Assembly (NCBI RefSeq): GCF_037652055.1
Contig: NZ_JBBKAH010000003.1
Coordinates: 124,001-188,000, forward strand
From: Pelagibius sp037652055
GTDB taxonomy: Bacteria > Pseudomonadota > Alphaproteobacteria > Kiloniellales > Kiloniellaceae
DNA length: 64,000 bases
Direction: 5' to 3'
The position numbers and the translations under genes were made by a program. Every line of letters starts with the position of its first letter. Position 1 is the first letter of the stretch. This document shows, piece by piece, positions 32,492-43,228 of this stretch. The notes under the pieces were generated by a model. The model was not told the origin of the DNA, searched no databases, and saw nothing but the letters and a program-made list of their open reading frames with translations.

Positions 32492-33502
32492 TCAGGTGAC
32501 CGTCCAGGTCGGTCCTCTGTGCAGTAGCTCGGCGATAGTCGCCCGATGCCGCTGCCGCGCAGTCTCCACCTCGGCCGCCACGTCGCCTTCGTAGCTGTGG
32601 GCCGGATCGCAGTAGAGCACGCCGAGCGCCACCGGCATCGCCGGAGGCTGCATCGCCGCCAGAAGACCGGCCATGGCGCGGTTGGCTTCGTCGTGGACCA
32701 GGACGTCGGCCTCGGTGATGCCGTTCTCGCCCAGCGTCACCACCTCCAGCATCAGCTTGCGATCTGCGAGGCGAAGACCCTTGTCGAGGGTCTTGCCGAA
32801 CAGCATCGGCTTGCCGTGCTCCAGCAGCAGCTGGCGGTCGGCGGCGACGTCGCGCGCGGTGAAGGCATCGAAGGCGCCGTCGTTGTAGACGATGCAGTTC
32901 TGGAAGATCTCCACCAGCGAGGCGCCGTGGTGCGCCCTGGCCCGTTTCAGCACCTCCGGCAGATGCTTCTGCAAGGTGTCGACCGAGCGCGCGAAGAAGC
33001 GCGCCCCGGCACCCAGCGCGAAGGCGCCGGCGGAGACCGGCGTGTCGAGGGAGCCGCCCGGCGTCGAGGGCGTGCGCGTACCGACCCGCGAGGTCGGCGA
33101 GTACTGCCCCTTGGTCAGACCGTAGATCTCGTTGTTGAACAGCAGTATCTGCAGGTCGACGTTGCGGCGCAGGACGTGCAGCAGATGGTTGCCGCCGATC
33201 GACAGTGCGTCGCCGTCGCCCGAGACCACCCAGACGTCGAGTTCGGGATTGGTCAGCTTCACGCCGGTCGCGAAGGCCGGCGCGCGGCCGTGGATGGTGT
33301 GGAAGCCGTAGGTCGCCATGTAATAGGGAAAGCGCGCGGCGCAGCCGATGCCGGAGATGAACACCGTCTTGGCGGTGTCGGCCTGCAGGTCGGCCAGCGT
33401 CTTCTGCACCGCCTTCACGATGGCATAGTCGCCGCAGCCCGGGCACCAGCGCACTTCCTGGTCGGAGGCGTACTCTTTGGCGGTCTTGGCGACGACGTTC
33501 AT
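32492..33502 (-). CDS. korB: 2-oxoacid:ferredoxin oxidoreductase, beta subunit
   Basis: A 336-residue TPP-binding subunit. VRWCPGCGDYAIV near residue 17 supplies part of the cluster or TPP environment, and GDGDALSIGGNH near 94 begins the GDG...NN thiamine diphosphate motif, ending at LLFNNEIYG. With KorA it oxidatively decarboxylates 2-oxoglutarate (or another 2-oxoacid) to an acyl-CoA and reduces ferredoxin. The gene starts one base after the korA stop. The neighbouring corrinoid operon needs low-potential electrons for cobalamin reactivation, which this enzyme could supply. Confidence 0.93.
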   Translation of the reverse strand: MNVVAKTAKEYASDQEVRWCPGCGDYAIVKAVQKTLADLQADTAKTVFISGIGCAARFPYYMATYGFHTIHGRAPAFATGVKLTNPELDVWVVSGDGDALSIGGNHLLHVLRRNVDLQILLFNNEIYGLTKGQYSPTSRVGTRTPSTPGGSLDTPVSAGAFALGAGARFFARSVDTLQKHLPEVLKRARAHHGASLVEIFQNCIVYNDGAFDAFTARDVAADRQLLLEHGKPMLFGKTLDKGLRLADRKLMLEVVTLGENGITEADVLVHDEANRAMAGLLAAMQPPAMPVALGVLYCDPAHSYEGDVAAEVETARQRHRATIAELLHRGPTWTVT

Positions 33503-33503
33503 C

Positions 33504-35387
<1,884 letters not shown>

Positions 35388-35834
35388 TCCTCGAAGCCTC
35401 TCGCTGAATGACGGCAATGCCTTGCTGGTTCCGACTATGGTCCTCCTCCGTAGGCTTGCCAATGAGCCAGATCAAAACATCAAAAACTCCTGTACAATTT
35501 ACCCTAATCACAAACAGAAAATGTTGATTGGTCGGGAGGACGGCGGCGTTGACGGAGCGGAATGCCTCGAGGCGCAAACTGGCCTGCAGCCGATCCCGGC
35601 ATGGCGGCCTCGAATGTCGGAATGCGACCATTCCGCGCCCCCCGCCGACGCCGCCGACAGGCCTGCAAAAGCTTGCGTTTCCGGCGTTTTCGCCTTTGTC
35701 GCGTTTCAGACACGATCCGTCGCCGCAGGTGAAGCCCAGGCAGGCCCGCTCAAGGGAAATGATCGCGGGGACCACTACCACCCGGACCCCGCGATGCCGC
35801 AGGCGCTCCGGGGCGTTTTGCCGTGAGGAATGAA
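35388..35834. other. Divergent intergenic region between korA and the corrinoid operon
   Basis: An AT-rich core near 35455-35530 likely holds the korA promoter and perhaps the opposite one. A strong hairpin lies at 35762-35795, just before the first corrinoid gene. Short frames in the region show no ribosome sites and I find no gene. I checked for a cobalamin riboswitch and could not identify its conserved core. Confidence 0.5.
35762..35795 (+). promoter_or_regulatory. Leader hairpin upstream of the corrinoid protein gene
   Basis: ATCGCGGGG and CCCCGCGAT form a perfect 9-bp stem around a 16-base loop (ACCACTACCACCCGGA), 39 bases before the ATG at 35835. It would be part of the mRNA leader and may be an attenuator or a processing signal. 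Confidence 0.5.
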
Positions 35835-36536
35835 ATGGCGGAAGACGACGATCTCGACCTCAACAGCCTTGACGACGATGAGCTCGTCAAGCAGATGCAC
35901 GACGATCTTTACGACGGTCTCAAGGAAGAGATCGAGGAGTCGGTCCACATCCTGCTGAATCGCGGCTGGCAGCCCTACCGCGTTCTGACCGAGGCCCTGG
36001 TGGAGGGCATGCGCATCGTCGGCGTCGACTTCCGCGACGGCATCCTCTTCGTGCCGGAAGTGCTGCTGGCGGCCAATGCCATGAAGGGCGGCATGTTCAT
36101 CCTGCGCCCGCTGCTCGCCGAGACCGGCGCGCCGAAGCTGGGCACCATGGTGATCGGCACGGTGAAGGGCGACATCCACGACATCGGCAAGAACCTCGTC
36201 TCCATGATGATGGAAGGCGCCGGCTTCGAGGTCATCGACCTGGGCATCAACAACCCGGTCGAGAAGTATCTGGCCGCGCTGGAAGAGCACAAGCCCGACA
36301 TCCTCGGCATGTCTGCGCTGCTCACCACCACCATGCCCTACATGAAAGTGGTCATCGACACGCTGAAGGAAAAAGGCATCCGCGACGACTACGTGGTGCT
36401 GGTCGGCGGCGCACCGCTGAACGAGGCCTTCGCCGAGGCCGTCGGTGCCGATGCCTACTGCCGCGATGCCGCCGTGGCGGTGGAAACCGCCAAGGACTTC
36501 ATGAAGCGCCGCCACAACCGGCAGGGCGCCGCCTGA
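35835..36536 (+). CDS. Corrinoid (B12-binding) methyl-carrier protein
   Basis: A 233-residue corrinoid protein of the MttC/MtgC and MetH-domain type. An N-terminal helical cap (about 10-90) is followed by a B12-binding Rossmann domain with GTVKGDIHDIGKNL, in which His near 115 is the lower cobalt ligand, then GMSALLTTTMPYM and VLVGGAPLN. The ATG at 35835 follows GAGG by six bases and is preferred to the upstream GTG. It accepts methyl groups from MttB-type enzymes and passes them to tetrahydrofolate. First gene of an operon running to 41587. Confidence 0.93.
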   Translation: MAEDDDLDLNSLDDDELVKQMHDDLYDGLKEEIEESVHILLNRGWQPYRVLTEALVEGMRIVGVDFRDGILFVPEVLLAANAMKGGMFILRPLLAETGAPKLGTMVIGTVKGDIHDIGKNLVSMMMEGAGFEVIDLGINNPVEKYLAALEEHKPDILGMSALLTTTMPYMKVVIDTLKEKGIRDDYVVLVGGAPLNEAFAEAVGADAYCRDAAVAVETAKDFMKRRHNRQGAA

Positions 36537-36566
36537 GGCACCCGCGGGAGCGCCAGGAGCAAGGCC

Positions 36567-37217
36567 ATGCCGGCCGCCCAGACCGCCCACAGCGCAACCG
36601 AGCGCGCCCCTTCACGGACCCTGCTCGTCGCCTGCGGCGCGCTGGCCCGTGAGGTGGTGGAGCTTATCCGCGTGAACGGCTGGGATCACCTGACGGTGAC
36701 CTGCCTGCCCGCGTCCTGGCACAATACCCCGGACAAGATCCCCGAAGGCGTGCGCCAGCGCATCCACGCCCAGCGCGCCGGCCACGACAAGGTGCTGGTG
36801 CTCTACGGCGATTGCGGCACCGGCGGCGAGCTCGACCGCGTGCTGGCCGAGGAAGGCGCCGAGCGCATTGGCGGACCGCACTGCTATTCGTTCTACGCCG
36901 GCGAGGCGGTGTTCGACGCCCTGGCCGAGGCCGAGATCGGCAGCTTCTACCTCACCGACTATCTGGTGCGTCACTTCGAGCGGCTGATCATCCAGGGCCT
37001 CGGCCTCGACCGCCATCCGGAGCTGCTGAGCATCTACTTCGGCAACTACACGCGCCTCGTCTACCTGGCGCAGACCGAAGACAAGGAACTCCAGCAGCGC
37101 GCCGCGGCAGCGGCCGAGCGCCTCGGCCTCGCCTACCACTACCACTTCACCGGCTACGGCGGGCTCGGCGACTTCATCGCGCCCGCGACACAGGAGCCCG
37201 TCGCATGCCGCAACTGA
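36567..37217 (+). CDS. DUF1638 protein in corrinoid operon
   Basis: A 216-residue soluble protein of the DUF1638 family. Typical segments are TLLVACGALAREVVELI near residue 17, VLVLYGDCGTGG with its Cys, and GPHCYSFYAGE. DUF1638 genes recur beside MttB-type methyltransferases and corrinoid proteins in archaea and bacteria, so a role in methylamine or corrinoid handling is likely, although unproven. The ATG follows AGGAG. Its end overlaps the next gene by 13 bases. Confidence 0.85.
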   Translation: MPAAQTAHSATERAPSRTLLVACGALAREVVELIRVNGWDHLTVTCLPASWHNTPDKIPEGVRQRIHAQRAGHDKVLVLYGDCGTGGELDRVLAEEGAERIGGPHCYSFYAGEAVFDALAEAEIGSFYLTDYLVRHFERLIIQGLGLDRHPELLSIYFGNYTRLVYLAQTEDKELQQRAAAAAERLGLAYHYHFTGYGGLGDFIAPATQEPVACRN

Positions 37218-37504
37218 CCATCGTCTACTGGCGCGACATCCCGGCCCAGGTGATCGTGAAGGCCGGCCGCAAGAGCGCCAAGGTGCAGCTCAGCGAGCGC
37301 TTCGAGAAGGCGATCGACCGCGCCGCCATGCGCGCCAAGCTGACCGGCACCGACGCCTATCTGGAACACTGGCGCCGCGGCGCCGGCGGCGAATGCGGCG
37401 ACGATATGGAAGCCGAGGCCGCTGCGGCGGCCCAGCGCCTGGAAAGTGACTACGACGACGCCCGCCTCGCCGAACTGGTGGCCGCCGGCGGCGCCGAGAG
37501 CTGA
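37205..37504 (+). CDS. Small virulence-factor-domain protein in corrinoid operon
   Basis: A 99-residue protein starting inside the DUF1638 gene. The first 60 residues, QLTIVYWRDIPAQVIVKAG then KVQLSERFEKAIDRAAM, match the short domain called virulence factor (PF13769) found in alphaproteobacteria; the name has no secure function behind it. The C-terminus is acidic. Position inside a tight C1 operon suggests it helps the methyl-transfer system. Confidence 0.78.
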   Translation: MPQLTIVYWRDIPAQVIVKAGRKSAKVQLSERFEKAIDRAAMRAKLTGTDAYLEHWRRGAGGECGDDMEAEAAAAAQRLESDYDDARLAELVAAGGAES

Positions 37505-37544
37505 CGACAATCCGCGTGAGGACGCGCGCAGAAGGAACCCTGGG

Positions 37545-38492
37545 ATGTATGCCGTGAGCAAGGCCATGCCGCTCGATGCCAGCGCCGAGCAGACCAAGCA
37601 GCAGATCCTCGATCTGGTCGAGGGCTTCACCGTGGAGACCACGCCGGGTTCGTCCGCCAAGACCCCGGACTACCGCGAGCACCTGCGACCGGGCACCCGG
37701 GTCGCCGTGACCTTCCTGCCGGGCTCCGACTTCGCCGACACGGTAGCGACGGCCAAGCGCCTGCAGGAAGAGGGCTTCGAGCCGATGCCGCACTTCGCGG
37801 CGCGCTCGATCCCCAGCCGCCAGGCGTTGGAGGATTACCTGCAGGCGCTCGCCGACGTCACCGAACTGAAGCACGTTGTGGCGCTGGCCGGTGCCGTCGA
37901 CAACCCGCTCGGCCCCTTCGAGAGCTCCATGGCGATCCTCGAGACCGGCCTGTTCGACAAGTACGGCGTCAAGACCGTCGGCGTCGCCGGCCACCCGGAG
38001 GGCAGCCCGGACATCGCGCCCGCCGCGCTGAACGAAGCGCTGACCTGGAAGAACGCCTTCGCCGAACGCAGCGATGCCGACTTCTACATCGCCACCCAGT
38101 TCTGCTTCGAGGCGGCGCCGATCATCGCCTGGGACAAGGCCATGCAGGCCGCAGGCAACCGCCTGCCGATCCATATCGGCGTGCCCGGCCTCGCCACCAT
38201 CAAGACGTTGATCAACCATGCCAAGGCCTGCGGCGTCGGTCCGTCCATGCGCTTCCTGACGCGCCAGGCGCGCAACGTCGCCAAGCTGATGACGGTGAAT
38301 GCACCGGACCGCCTGTTGCTCGACCTCGCGCGCTACAAGGCGCACGACCCAGAGTGCGGCATCGCCCGCCTGCACATCTATCCCCTGGGCGGCCTCAAGC
38401 GGTCGGCGGCCTGGACCTACGCGGTGGCCGACGGCGACTTCGTGGTCAATCCCAAGGGCGACGGCTTCAAGGTAACGCGCGAGATCGCGTAG
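37545..38492 (+). CDS. Methylenetetrahydrofolate reductase (MetF family)
   Basis: A 315-residue TIM-barrel protein of the MTHFR family, interconverting 5,10-methylene- and 5-methyl-tetrahydrofolate with FAD. Visible matches are the VTFLPG segment near residue 66, HFAARSI near 86, VALAGAVDNP near 117 and ATQFCFEAAPIIAW with the FAD- and folate-contacting residues. Set between a corrinoid protein and a methyltetrahydrofolate:corrinoid methyltransferase it more likely runs in the oxidative direction, feeding methyl groups into the folate pool. The ATG follows AAGGA. Confidence 0.88.
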   Translation: MYAVSKAMPLDASAEQTKQQILDLVEGFTVETTPGSSAKTPDYREHLRPGTRVAVTFLPGSDFADTVATAKRLQEEGFEPMPHFAARSIPSRQALEDYLQALADVTELKHVVALAGAVDNPLGPFESSMAILETGLFDKYGVKTVGVAGHPEGSPDIAPAALNEALTWKNAFAERSDADFYIATQFCFEAAPIIAWDKAMQAAGNRLPIHIGVPGLATIKTLINHAKACGVGPSMRFLTRQARNVAKLMTVNAPDRLLLDLARYKAHDPECGIARLHIYPLGGLKRSAAWTYAVADGDFVVNPKGDGFKVTREIA

Positions 38493-38626
38493 CGCGTTTC
38501 GGCCACTGCGGGTCGTCCCTGCGCCAGCCGCCGGGGCGATAAAGAGGACAAATGCCGCCCATCGATTTGGGCGCACCGGCCGCGCGGAGAACCGCGGCGG
38601 ACGGGGAAAAAAGGAGTAACGGGACC

Positions 38627-39535
38627 ATGTCACGCACCGTCGTCAGCTCGCACTCGAAGGAACTGGTGATCGGCTTCGATCAGCCCTTCTGCATCATCGG
38701 CGAGCGCATCAATCCGACGGGGCGCAAATTGCTGGCCGCCGAGATGGCGGCCGGCGACTTCAGCCGCGTCGAGGCGGACTGCCTGGCCCAGGTCGCCGCC
38801 GGCGCCCACATGCTGGACGTGAACGCGGGCATCCCGCTGGCGGACGAGCCGGCGATCCTGGCCAAGACCATCCAGCTGGTGCAGTCGCTGACCGACCTGC
38901 CGCTGTCGATCGATTCCTCGATCGTCGAGGCGCTGGAAGCCGGCCTGTCCGTCTACCAGGGCAAGGCGCTGGTGAACTCGGTGACGGGCGAGGACGAGCA
39001 GATGGAGCGCGTGCTGCCGCTGGTGAAGAAGCACGGTGCCGCCGTGGTCGCCATCTCCAACGACGAGACCGGCATCTCCGAGGACCCGGCGGTGCGCTAC
39101 GCCGTCGCCAAGAAGATCGTCGAGCGTGCCGCCGACTACGGCATCCCCAAGGAAGACATCGTCGTCGATCCGCTGGTCATGCCGATCGGGGCCATGGGCA
39201 CCGCCGGGCGCCAGGCCTTTTCGATCATCCGCAAGCTGCGCGAGGAGCTGGGCGTCAACACCACCTGCGGCGCCTCCAACATCTCCTTCGGCCTGCCCAA
39301 CCGCCACGCCATGAACTCCTATTTCCTGGCCATGGCCGCCGGCGCCGGCATGACCTCGGCGATCATGAACCCGCTGCACGAGGAAGAGCTGACCGGCATC
39401 ATGGCGGCCGACGTGCTGCTGAACGCCGACAAGAACTGCCGCGCCTGGATCCGCAAGTTCCGCGAACCGACCCCGGCGGATGCCGCCGGCGAGGGTGAAG
39501 GCGGCCGCCGCGAACGCCGCCGCCGCCGGGGATAG
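38627..39535 (+). CDS. Methyltetrahydrofolate:corrinoid methyltransferase
   Basis: A 302-residue pterin-binding TIM barrel of the AcsE/MtgA/MetH type. Near the N-terminus CIIGERINPTGRKLL and HMLDVNAGIPLADEP are pterin-site motifs; PLSIDSSIVEAL and GASNISFGLPNRH follow. It transfers methyl between the corrinoid protein and tetrahydrofolate. AAGGAG lies ten bases before the ATG. The C-terminus is an unusual tail, GEGEGGRRERRRRRG, not part of the catalytic fold and similar in style to tails on the next gene and on proteins at 54180 and 58471. Confidence 0.92.
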   Translation: MSRTVVSSHSKELVIGFDQPFCIIGERINPTGRKLLAAEMAAGDFSRVEADCLAQVAAGAHMLDVNAGIPLADEPAILAKTIQLVQSLTDLPLSIDSSIVEALEAGLSVYQGKALVNSVTGEDEQMERVLPLVKKHGAAVVAISNDETGISEDPAVRYAVAKKIVERAADYGIPKEDIVVDPLVMPIGAMGTAGRQAFSIIRKLREELGVNTTCGASNISFGLPNRHAMNSYFLAMAAGAGMTSAIMNPLHEEELTGIMAADVLLNADKNCRAWIRKFREPTPADAAGEGEGGRRERRRRRG

Positions 39536-39547
39536 GAGAAAGCCCCC

Positions 39548-41587
39548 TTGCCCGACGACGTCGCCAGAAACACGCCCAAGGACGCCCTCGTCGTCTTCAC
39601 GCCCTCGGGGCGGCGCGGGCGTTTCCCCGTTGGCACGCCGATTCTGAAGGCCGCGCGCAGCCTGGGCGTGGACATCGATTCCGTCTGCGGCGGCCGCGGC
39701 CTGTGCGGGCGCTGCCAGGTGGAGATCGGCAACGGCGAGTTCGCCAAGCACGGCATCACCAGCCGTCCGGCCCACGTCTCGCCGTGGAACGCCACCGAGG
39801 AGCGCTACAAGGAAAAGCGCGGCATGGCCGCGAGCCGCCGGCTGTCCTGCCAGACCCTGCTGGCGCAGGACGTGGTGGTCGACGTGCCGGCCGAAAGCCA
39901 GGTCCACAAGCAGGTCGTGCGCAAGCGCGCCGAGGCGCGCGCCATCGAACTGGACCCTGCCATCCGCCTGCACTACGTCGTGGTGCAGGAGCCGGACATG
40001 CATAATCCGACCGGCGATCTGGAGCGGCTGCTGGCGGCGCTGGAAGACCAGTGGGGCCTCACCGGCCTGGAAACCGACCTGCGCATCCTGCAGTCGTTGC
40101 AGAAGACCCTGCGTGCGGGCAACTGGCAGGTCACTGTCGCGGTTCACCGCGGCCAGGTCGTCACCGCGATCTGGCCCGGCTTCCACGACCGCAGCTTCGG
40201 GCTGGCCGTCGACGTCGGCTCCACCACCATCGCCGCGCATCTCTGCGACCTCGCCAGCGGCGAGGTGATCGCGTCGTCGGGGCTGATGAACCCGCAGATC
40301 CGTTTCGGCGAAGATCTCATGAGCCGGGTCTCCTACGTGATGATGAACCCGGGCGGCGATACCGAGATGACCGACGCCGTGCGCCGCGCCATCAACGAGC
40401 TGACCACCGAGGTCTGCAGCGAGGCCGGCATCGACCGCGAGGAAATCCTCAACGCCACCTTCGTCGGCAACCCGGTGATGCACCACCTGCTGTTGGGCAT
40501 CGACCCGATCGAGCTGGGCGGCGCGCCCTTCGCGCTGGCCGCCAACTCCGGCATCACCCTCTGGGCCAGCCAGCTCGACCTCAGCTTCCATCCCAACGCG
40601 CGGGTCTACGTGCTGCCCTGCATCGCCGGTCACGTCGGTGCCGACACCGCCGGCGTGATCCTCTCGGAGTCGCCGCACAAGTCCGACAAGATGACCCTGG
40701 TGGTTGACGTCGGCACCAATGCCGAGATCGTGCTGGGCAACCGGGAGCGCCTGCTCGCTTGCTCCTCGCCCACCGGCCCGGCCTTCGAGGGCGCGCAGAT
40801 CTCCTGCGGCCAGCGCGCGGCGCCCGGCGCCATCGAGCGCGTGCGCATCGACCCGGTGACCCTGGAGCCGCGCTTCAAGGTGATCGGCTGCGATCTCTGG
40901 TCCAACGAGGAAGGCTTCGCCGAGCAGACCCGGAAGGTCGGCGTCACCGGCGTCTGCGGCTCCGGCATCATCGAGGTGCTGGCGGAGATGTTCCTCACCG
41001 GCATCCTGGCGCAGGACGGCACCATCGACGGGGCCGCCGCGGCACGCAGCCCACGCGTCGAGGCCGACGGGCGCACTTTCTCCTACCTGCTGCATGCCGG
41101 TGAGCAGGAACTGCGCATCGTGCAGAACGACATCCGCGCCATCCAGCTCGCCAAGGCGGCGCTCTATGCCGGCATCCGCCTGCTGATGGACCGTCTCGGG
41201 GTCGAGCAGGTCGACCAGATCATGCTAGCCGGCGCCTTCGGCAGCCATATCGACACCAAATACGCCATGGTGCTGGGCATGATCCCGGACTGCCCGCTGG
41301 AGCATGTCTATTCGGCCGGCAACGCCGCCGGCACCGGCGCGCGCATCGCCCTCCTGAACCAGGTGGCGCGCGACGAGATCGAGACGGTGATCCGCAAGGT
41401 CGAGAAGATCGAGACCGCCGTGGAGCCGATGTTCCAGGCCCACTTCGTCGCGGCCATGGGCATCCCCCATACCACCGCCGACTTCCCCTGCCTCTCCAAG
41501 GTGCTGACCCTGCCCGCCCGCGGCCCGCGCCGGCCCGCCAACGACGGCGGCGACGCCGGCGGAAGGCGGCGGCGGCGGCGAAACTAG
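39548..41587 (+). CDS. RACo-type reductive activator of corrinoid proteins (2Fe-2S plus ASKHA)
   Basis: A 679-residue protein. N-terminus: plant-type 2Fe-2S domain with DSVCGGRGLCGRCQVEIG near 42-60 and a further Cys in LSCQ near 102. Then a linker and an ASKHA ATPase domain (DUF4445) with AVDVGSTTIAAHLCDL near 220 and LVVDVGTNAEIVLGN near 383. Such proteins use ATP to drive reduction of inactive Co(II) corrinoid to Co(I). Start is a TTG at 39548 with AGGAG ten bases upstream, twelve bases after the previous stop. The tail ends GGDAGGRRRRRRN. Last gene of the operon. Confidence 0.92.
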   Translation: MPDDVARNTPKDALVVFTPSGRRGRFPVGTPILKAARSLGVDIDSVCGGRGLCGRCQVEIGNGEFAKHGITSRPAHVSPWNATEERYKEKRGMAASRRLSCQTLLAQDVVVDVPAESQVHKQVVRKRAEARAIELDPAIRLHYVVVQEPDMHNPTGDLERLLAALEDQWGLTGLETDLRILQSLQKTLRAGNWQVTVAVHRGQVVTAIWPGFHDRSFGLAVDVGSTTIAAHLCDLASGEVIASSGLMNPQIRFGEDLMSRVSYVMMNPGGDTEMTDAVRRAINELTTEVCSEAGIDREEILNATFVGNPVMHHLLLGIDPIELGGAPFALAANSGITLWASQLDLSFHPNARVYVLPCIAGHVGADTAGVILSESPHKSDKMTLVVDVGTNAEIVLGNRERLLACSSPTGPAFEGAQISCGQRAAPGAIERVRIDPVTLEPRFKVIGCDLWSNEEGFAEQTRKVGVTGVCGSGIIEVLAEMFLTGILAQDGTIDGAAAARSPRVEADGRTFSYLLHAGEQELRIVQNDIRAIQLAKAALYAGIRLLMDRLGVEQVDQIMLAGAFGSHIDTKYAMVLGMIPDCPLEHVYSAGNAAGTGARIALLNQVARDEIETVIRKVEKIETAVEPMFQAHFVAAMGIPHTTADFPCLSKVLTLPARGPRRPANDGGDAGGRRRRRRN

Positions 41588-41590
41588 CCA

Positions 41591-41626
41591 CGCAGCGTTG
41601 CGGCTCCGAAGACCCACAACGCTGCG
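41591..41626. terminator. Inverted repeat between convergent genes, probable terminator
   Basis: GCAGCGTTG (41592-41600) pairs perfectly with CAACGCTGC (41617-41625), with flanking partial pairing. It sits just after the corrinoid operon and before the acetamidase stop. No long T run is present on either side. Confidence 0.6.
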
Positions 41627-41653
41627 GCCACAGAGGACGGCCTTTCCAGACGG

Positions 41654-43027
41654 CTACTGTCCGGCGAAGACACGCTTTTGAACGATGCCGTGGACGCCCC
41701 AGTTGCCGTCCACCACCTGGGTGACCCCAAAGTCGGCGGCCACCGACATCAGGGAGATGGCCTCGTCTTCACTCAGTCCTTTGGCGGTCATCAGGAAGTG
41801 GCGCATCTTGCGGAAAGCGTCCCGCATCGCGTTATCAATGGACGACTTGGAATAGATGTCGCTCTGCGCAGAGTCGCCTAGCTCTTTCAGATAGTTGGCG
41901 TAGCTGAAACCGTGCACGACCCATTCCGTGTCGGTCTCCAGCAGCGGGTAGTCGAGCTCTTCGAGGTACGTCCCGGCCAGATCGCCTTGCTTGTGCAGGA
42001 TGACCTGAACCACGCCCGTCAGCGAGGTCTCGATCGCCGTGCCCGCCAGTTCGGAATCACCCTGGGCGGCGTGGGGATCGCCGGCGCTGAGCAGGGCACC
42101 CGGCACCGCGACGGGATAGTACATCGTCCCGCCCTTGCCGATCCGCCAGTTGTCGATATTGCCGCCGAAGTAGCCCGGCGGAATGGAGTCGACGAAGTCC
42201 GCCTCGGCCGGCGCCACGCCCATGGTACCGAAGTGCGGTCGGATGGGGATACGCACACCTTCCAGCACGCCGGTGTTCTTCGTAATCGTGCTGTGATCCA
42301 CGGGAACACCGGGATAGTCGATCATCTCGTGGCGCACGCCGTTGGGATCGGTCTGCGGAACCCAGCGGTAGTTGTAGACGGCCTTGGCCCAGTCCCGCTC
42401 GCCGGTGGAATCGATCTCGTAGATGGTGATGACTTCGCGGGGTTTCGGCTCCTCGATCATGTCGTTGTAGTGGAAACCCCACCAGGCAGCCGCATTGCTG
42501 CCGAAGGTCTTGCCCTTGTGTTCGGGGTTGGCACTCGGCCGCGGATACATATCCAAAATCCGCACCTCCAGAACATCGCCCGGCTCCGCCCCGCAGACAA
42601 AGACAGGTCCCGTCAGGACATGGACGCCGAAGCCTTCCCCTGCGCCGCGCCCGTAGACCGAAGCATCCATCGGCCCCGCGCCGCGGCGGTCCACTCCCTT
42701 GTCATTCGGTTCCCACTTGAAGACGCTCTCCGCGCCCGGATCGCCGGTGACCATTAGGGAGGCGTCGTCATTGGCGTGGTGGGTCAAGGTCTCCAGGGTC
42801 ACGAAATCACCGGAGTGAGCGAAGACCTGTGGCGTGCGCCCCTTGCTGAAATAGCCCCAATGAACGGTTTCGTTGTTTGCTGGCAGATAGTGGTGCAATT
42901 GCGCGCCGGGCCGGCTCTCACACCCCGCCTGCGCCTGTGCCGCTGTCTGCAGCCCCACCACACCCGAGGCGATACCGAACGAAACAGCGGCTAGCGTATG
43001 CAAACGAACTCTTGTCATTCTTTTCAT
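41654..43027 (-). CDS. Exported acetamidase/formamidase-family amidohydrolase
   Basis: A 457-residue FmdA/AmdA-family protein. An N-terminal signal peptide (KRMTRVRLHTLAAVSFGIAS, cleavage near AQAQA at about 34) marks it as periplasmic, whereas the best-known formamidases are cytoplasmic. Conserved segments are THHANDDASLMV, GPVFVCGAEPGDVLEV, IPIRPHFGTMGVAP, PPGYFGGNIDNW and LLSAGDPHAAQGD with metal-binding His and Asp. The likely reaction is hydrolysis of a short amide to ammonia and a carboxylate. GGGGG is just upstream of the ATG. A single gene, convergent with the corrinoid operon. Confidence 0.88.
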   Translation of the reverse strand: MKRMTRVRLHTLAAVSFGIASGVVGLQTAAQAQAGCESRPGAQLHHYLPANNETVHWGYFSKGRTPQVFAHSGDFVTLETLTHHANDDASLMVTGDPGAESVFKWEPNDKGVDRRGAGPMDASVYGRGAGEGFGVHVLTGPVFVCGAEPGDVLEVRILDMYPRPSANPEHKGKTFGSNAAAWWGFHYNDMIEEPKPREVITIYEIDSTGERDWAKAVYNYRWVPQTDPNGVRHEMIDYPGVPVDHSTITKNTGVLEGVRIPIRPHFGTMGVAPAEADFVDSIPPGYFGGNIDNWRIGKGGTMYYPVAVPGALLSAGDPHAAQGDSELAGTAIETSLTGVVQVILHKQGDLAGTYLEELDYPLLETDTEWVVHGFSYANYLKELGDSAQSDIYSKSSIDNAMRDAFRKMRHFLMTAKGLSEDEAISLMSVAADFGVTQVVDGNWGVHGIVQKRVFAGQ

Positions 43028-43228
43028 GGAAGCCCCCTGCTAACGGATGACACAGACAACCGTTCAGCAACAAACGTGCCATGCCTCGTGCCGAAGCGCG
43101 CGAGCCGGCAATGCCGCCAAAGCACCAGACGCCTGTGCCGCCGGCTTGCGGGATCATTTATGGCAGGCGGCCACGGCTGCGCGATTCGTACGCAGGTGGC
43201 GCTATTTGCGCCAGCGCGGAGGAGTCTG

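Noticed and set aside
35700..35834. Cobalamin riboswitch upstream of the corrinoid operon
   Set aside because: A stretch near 35727-35748 vaguely resembles the B12 box, but the conserved core elements and order are not present.
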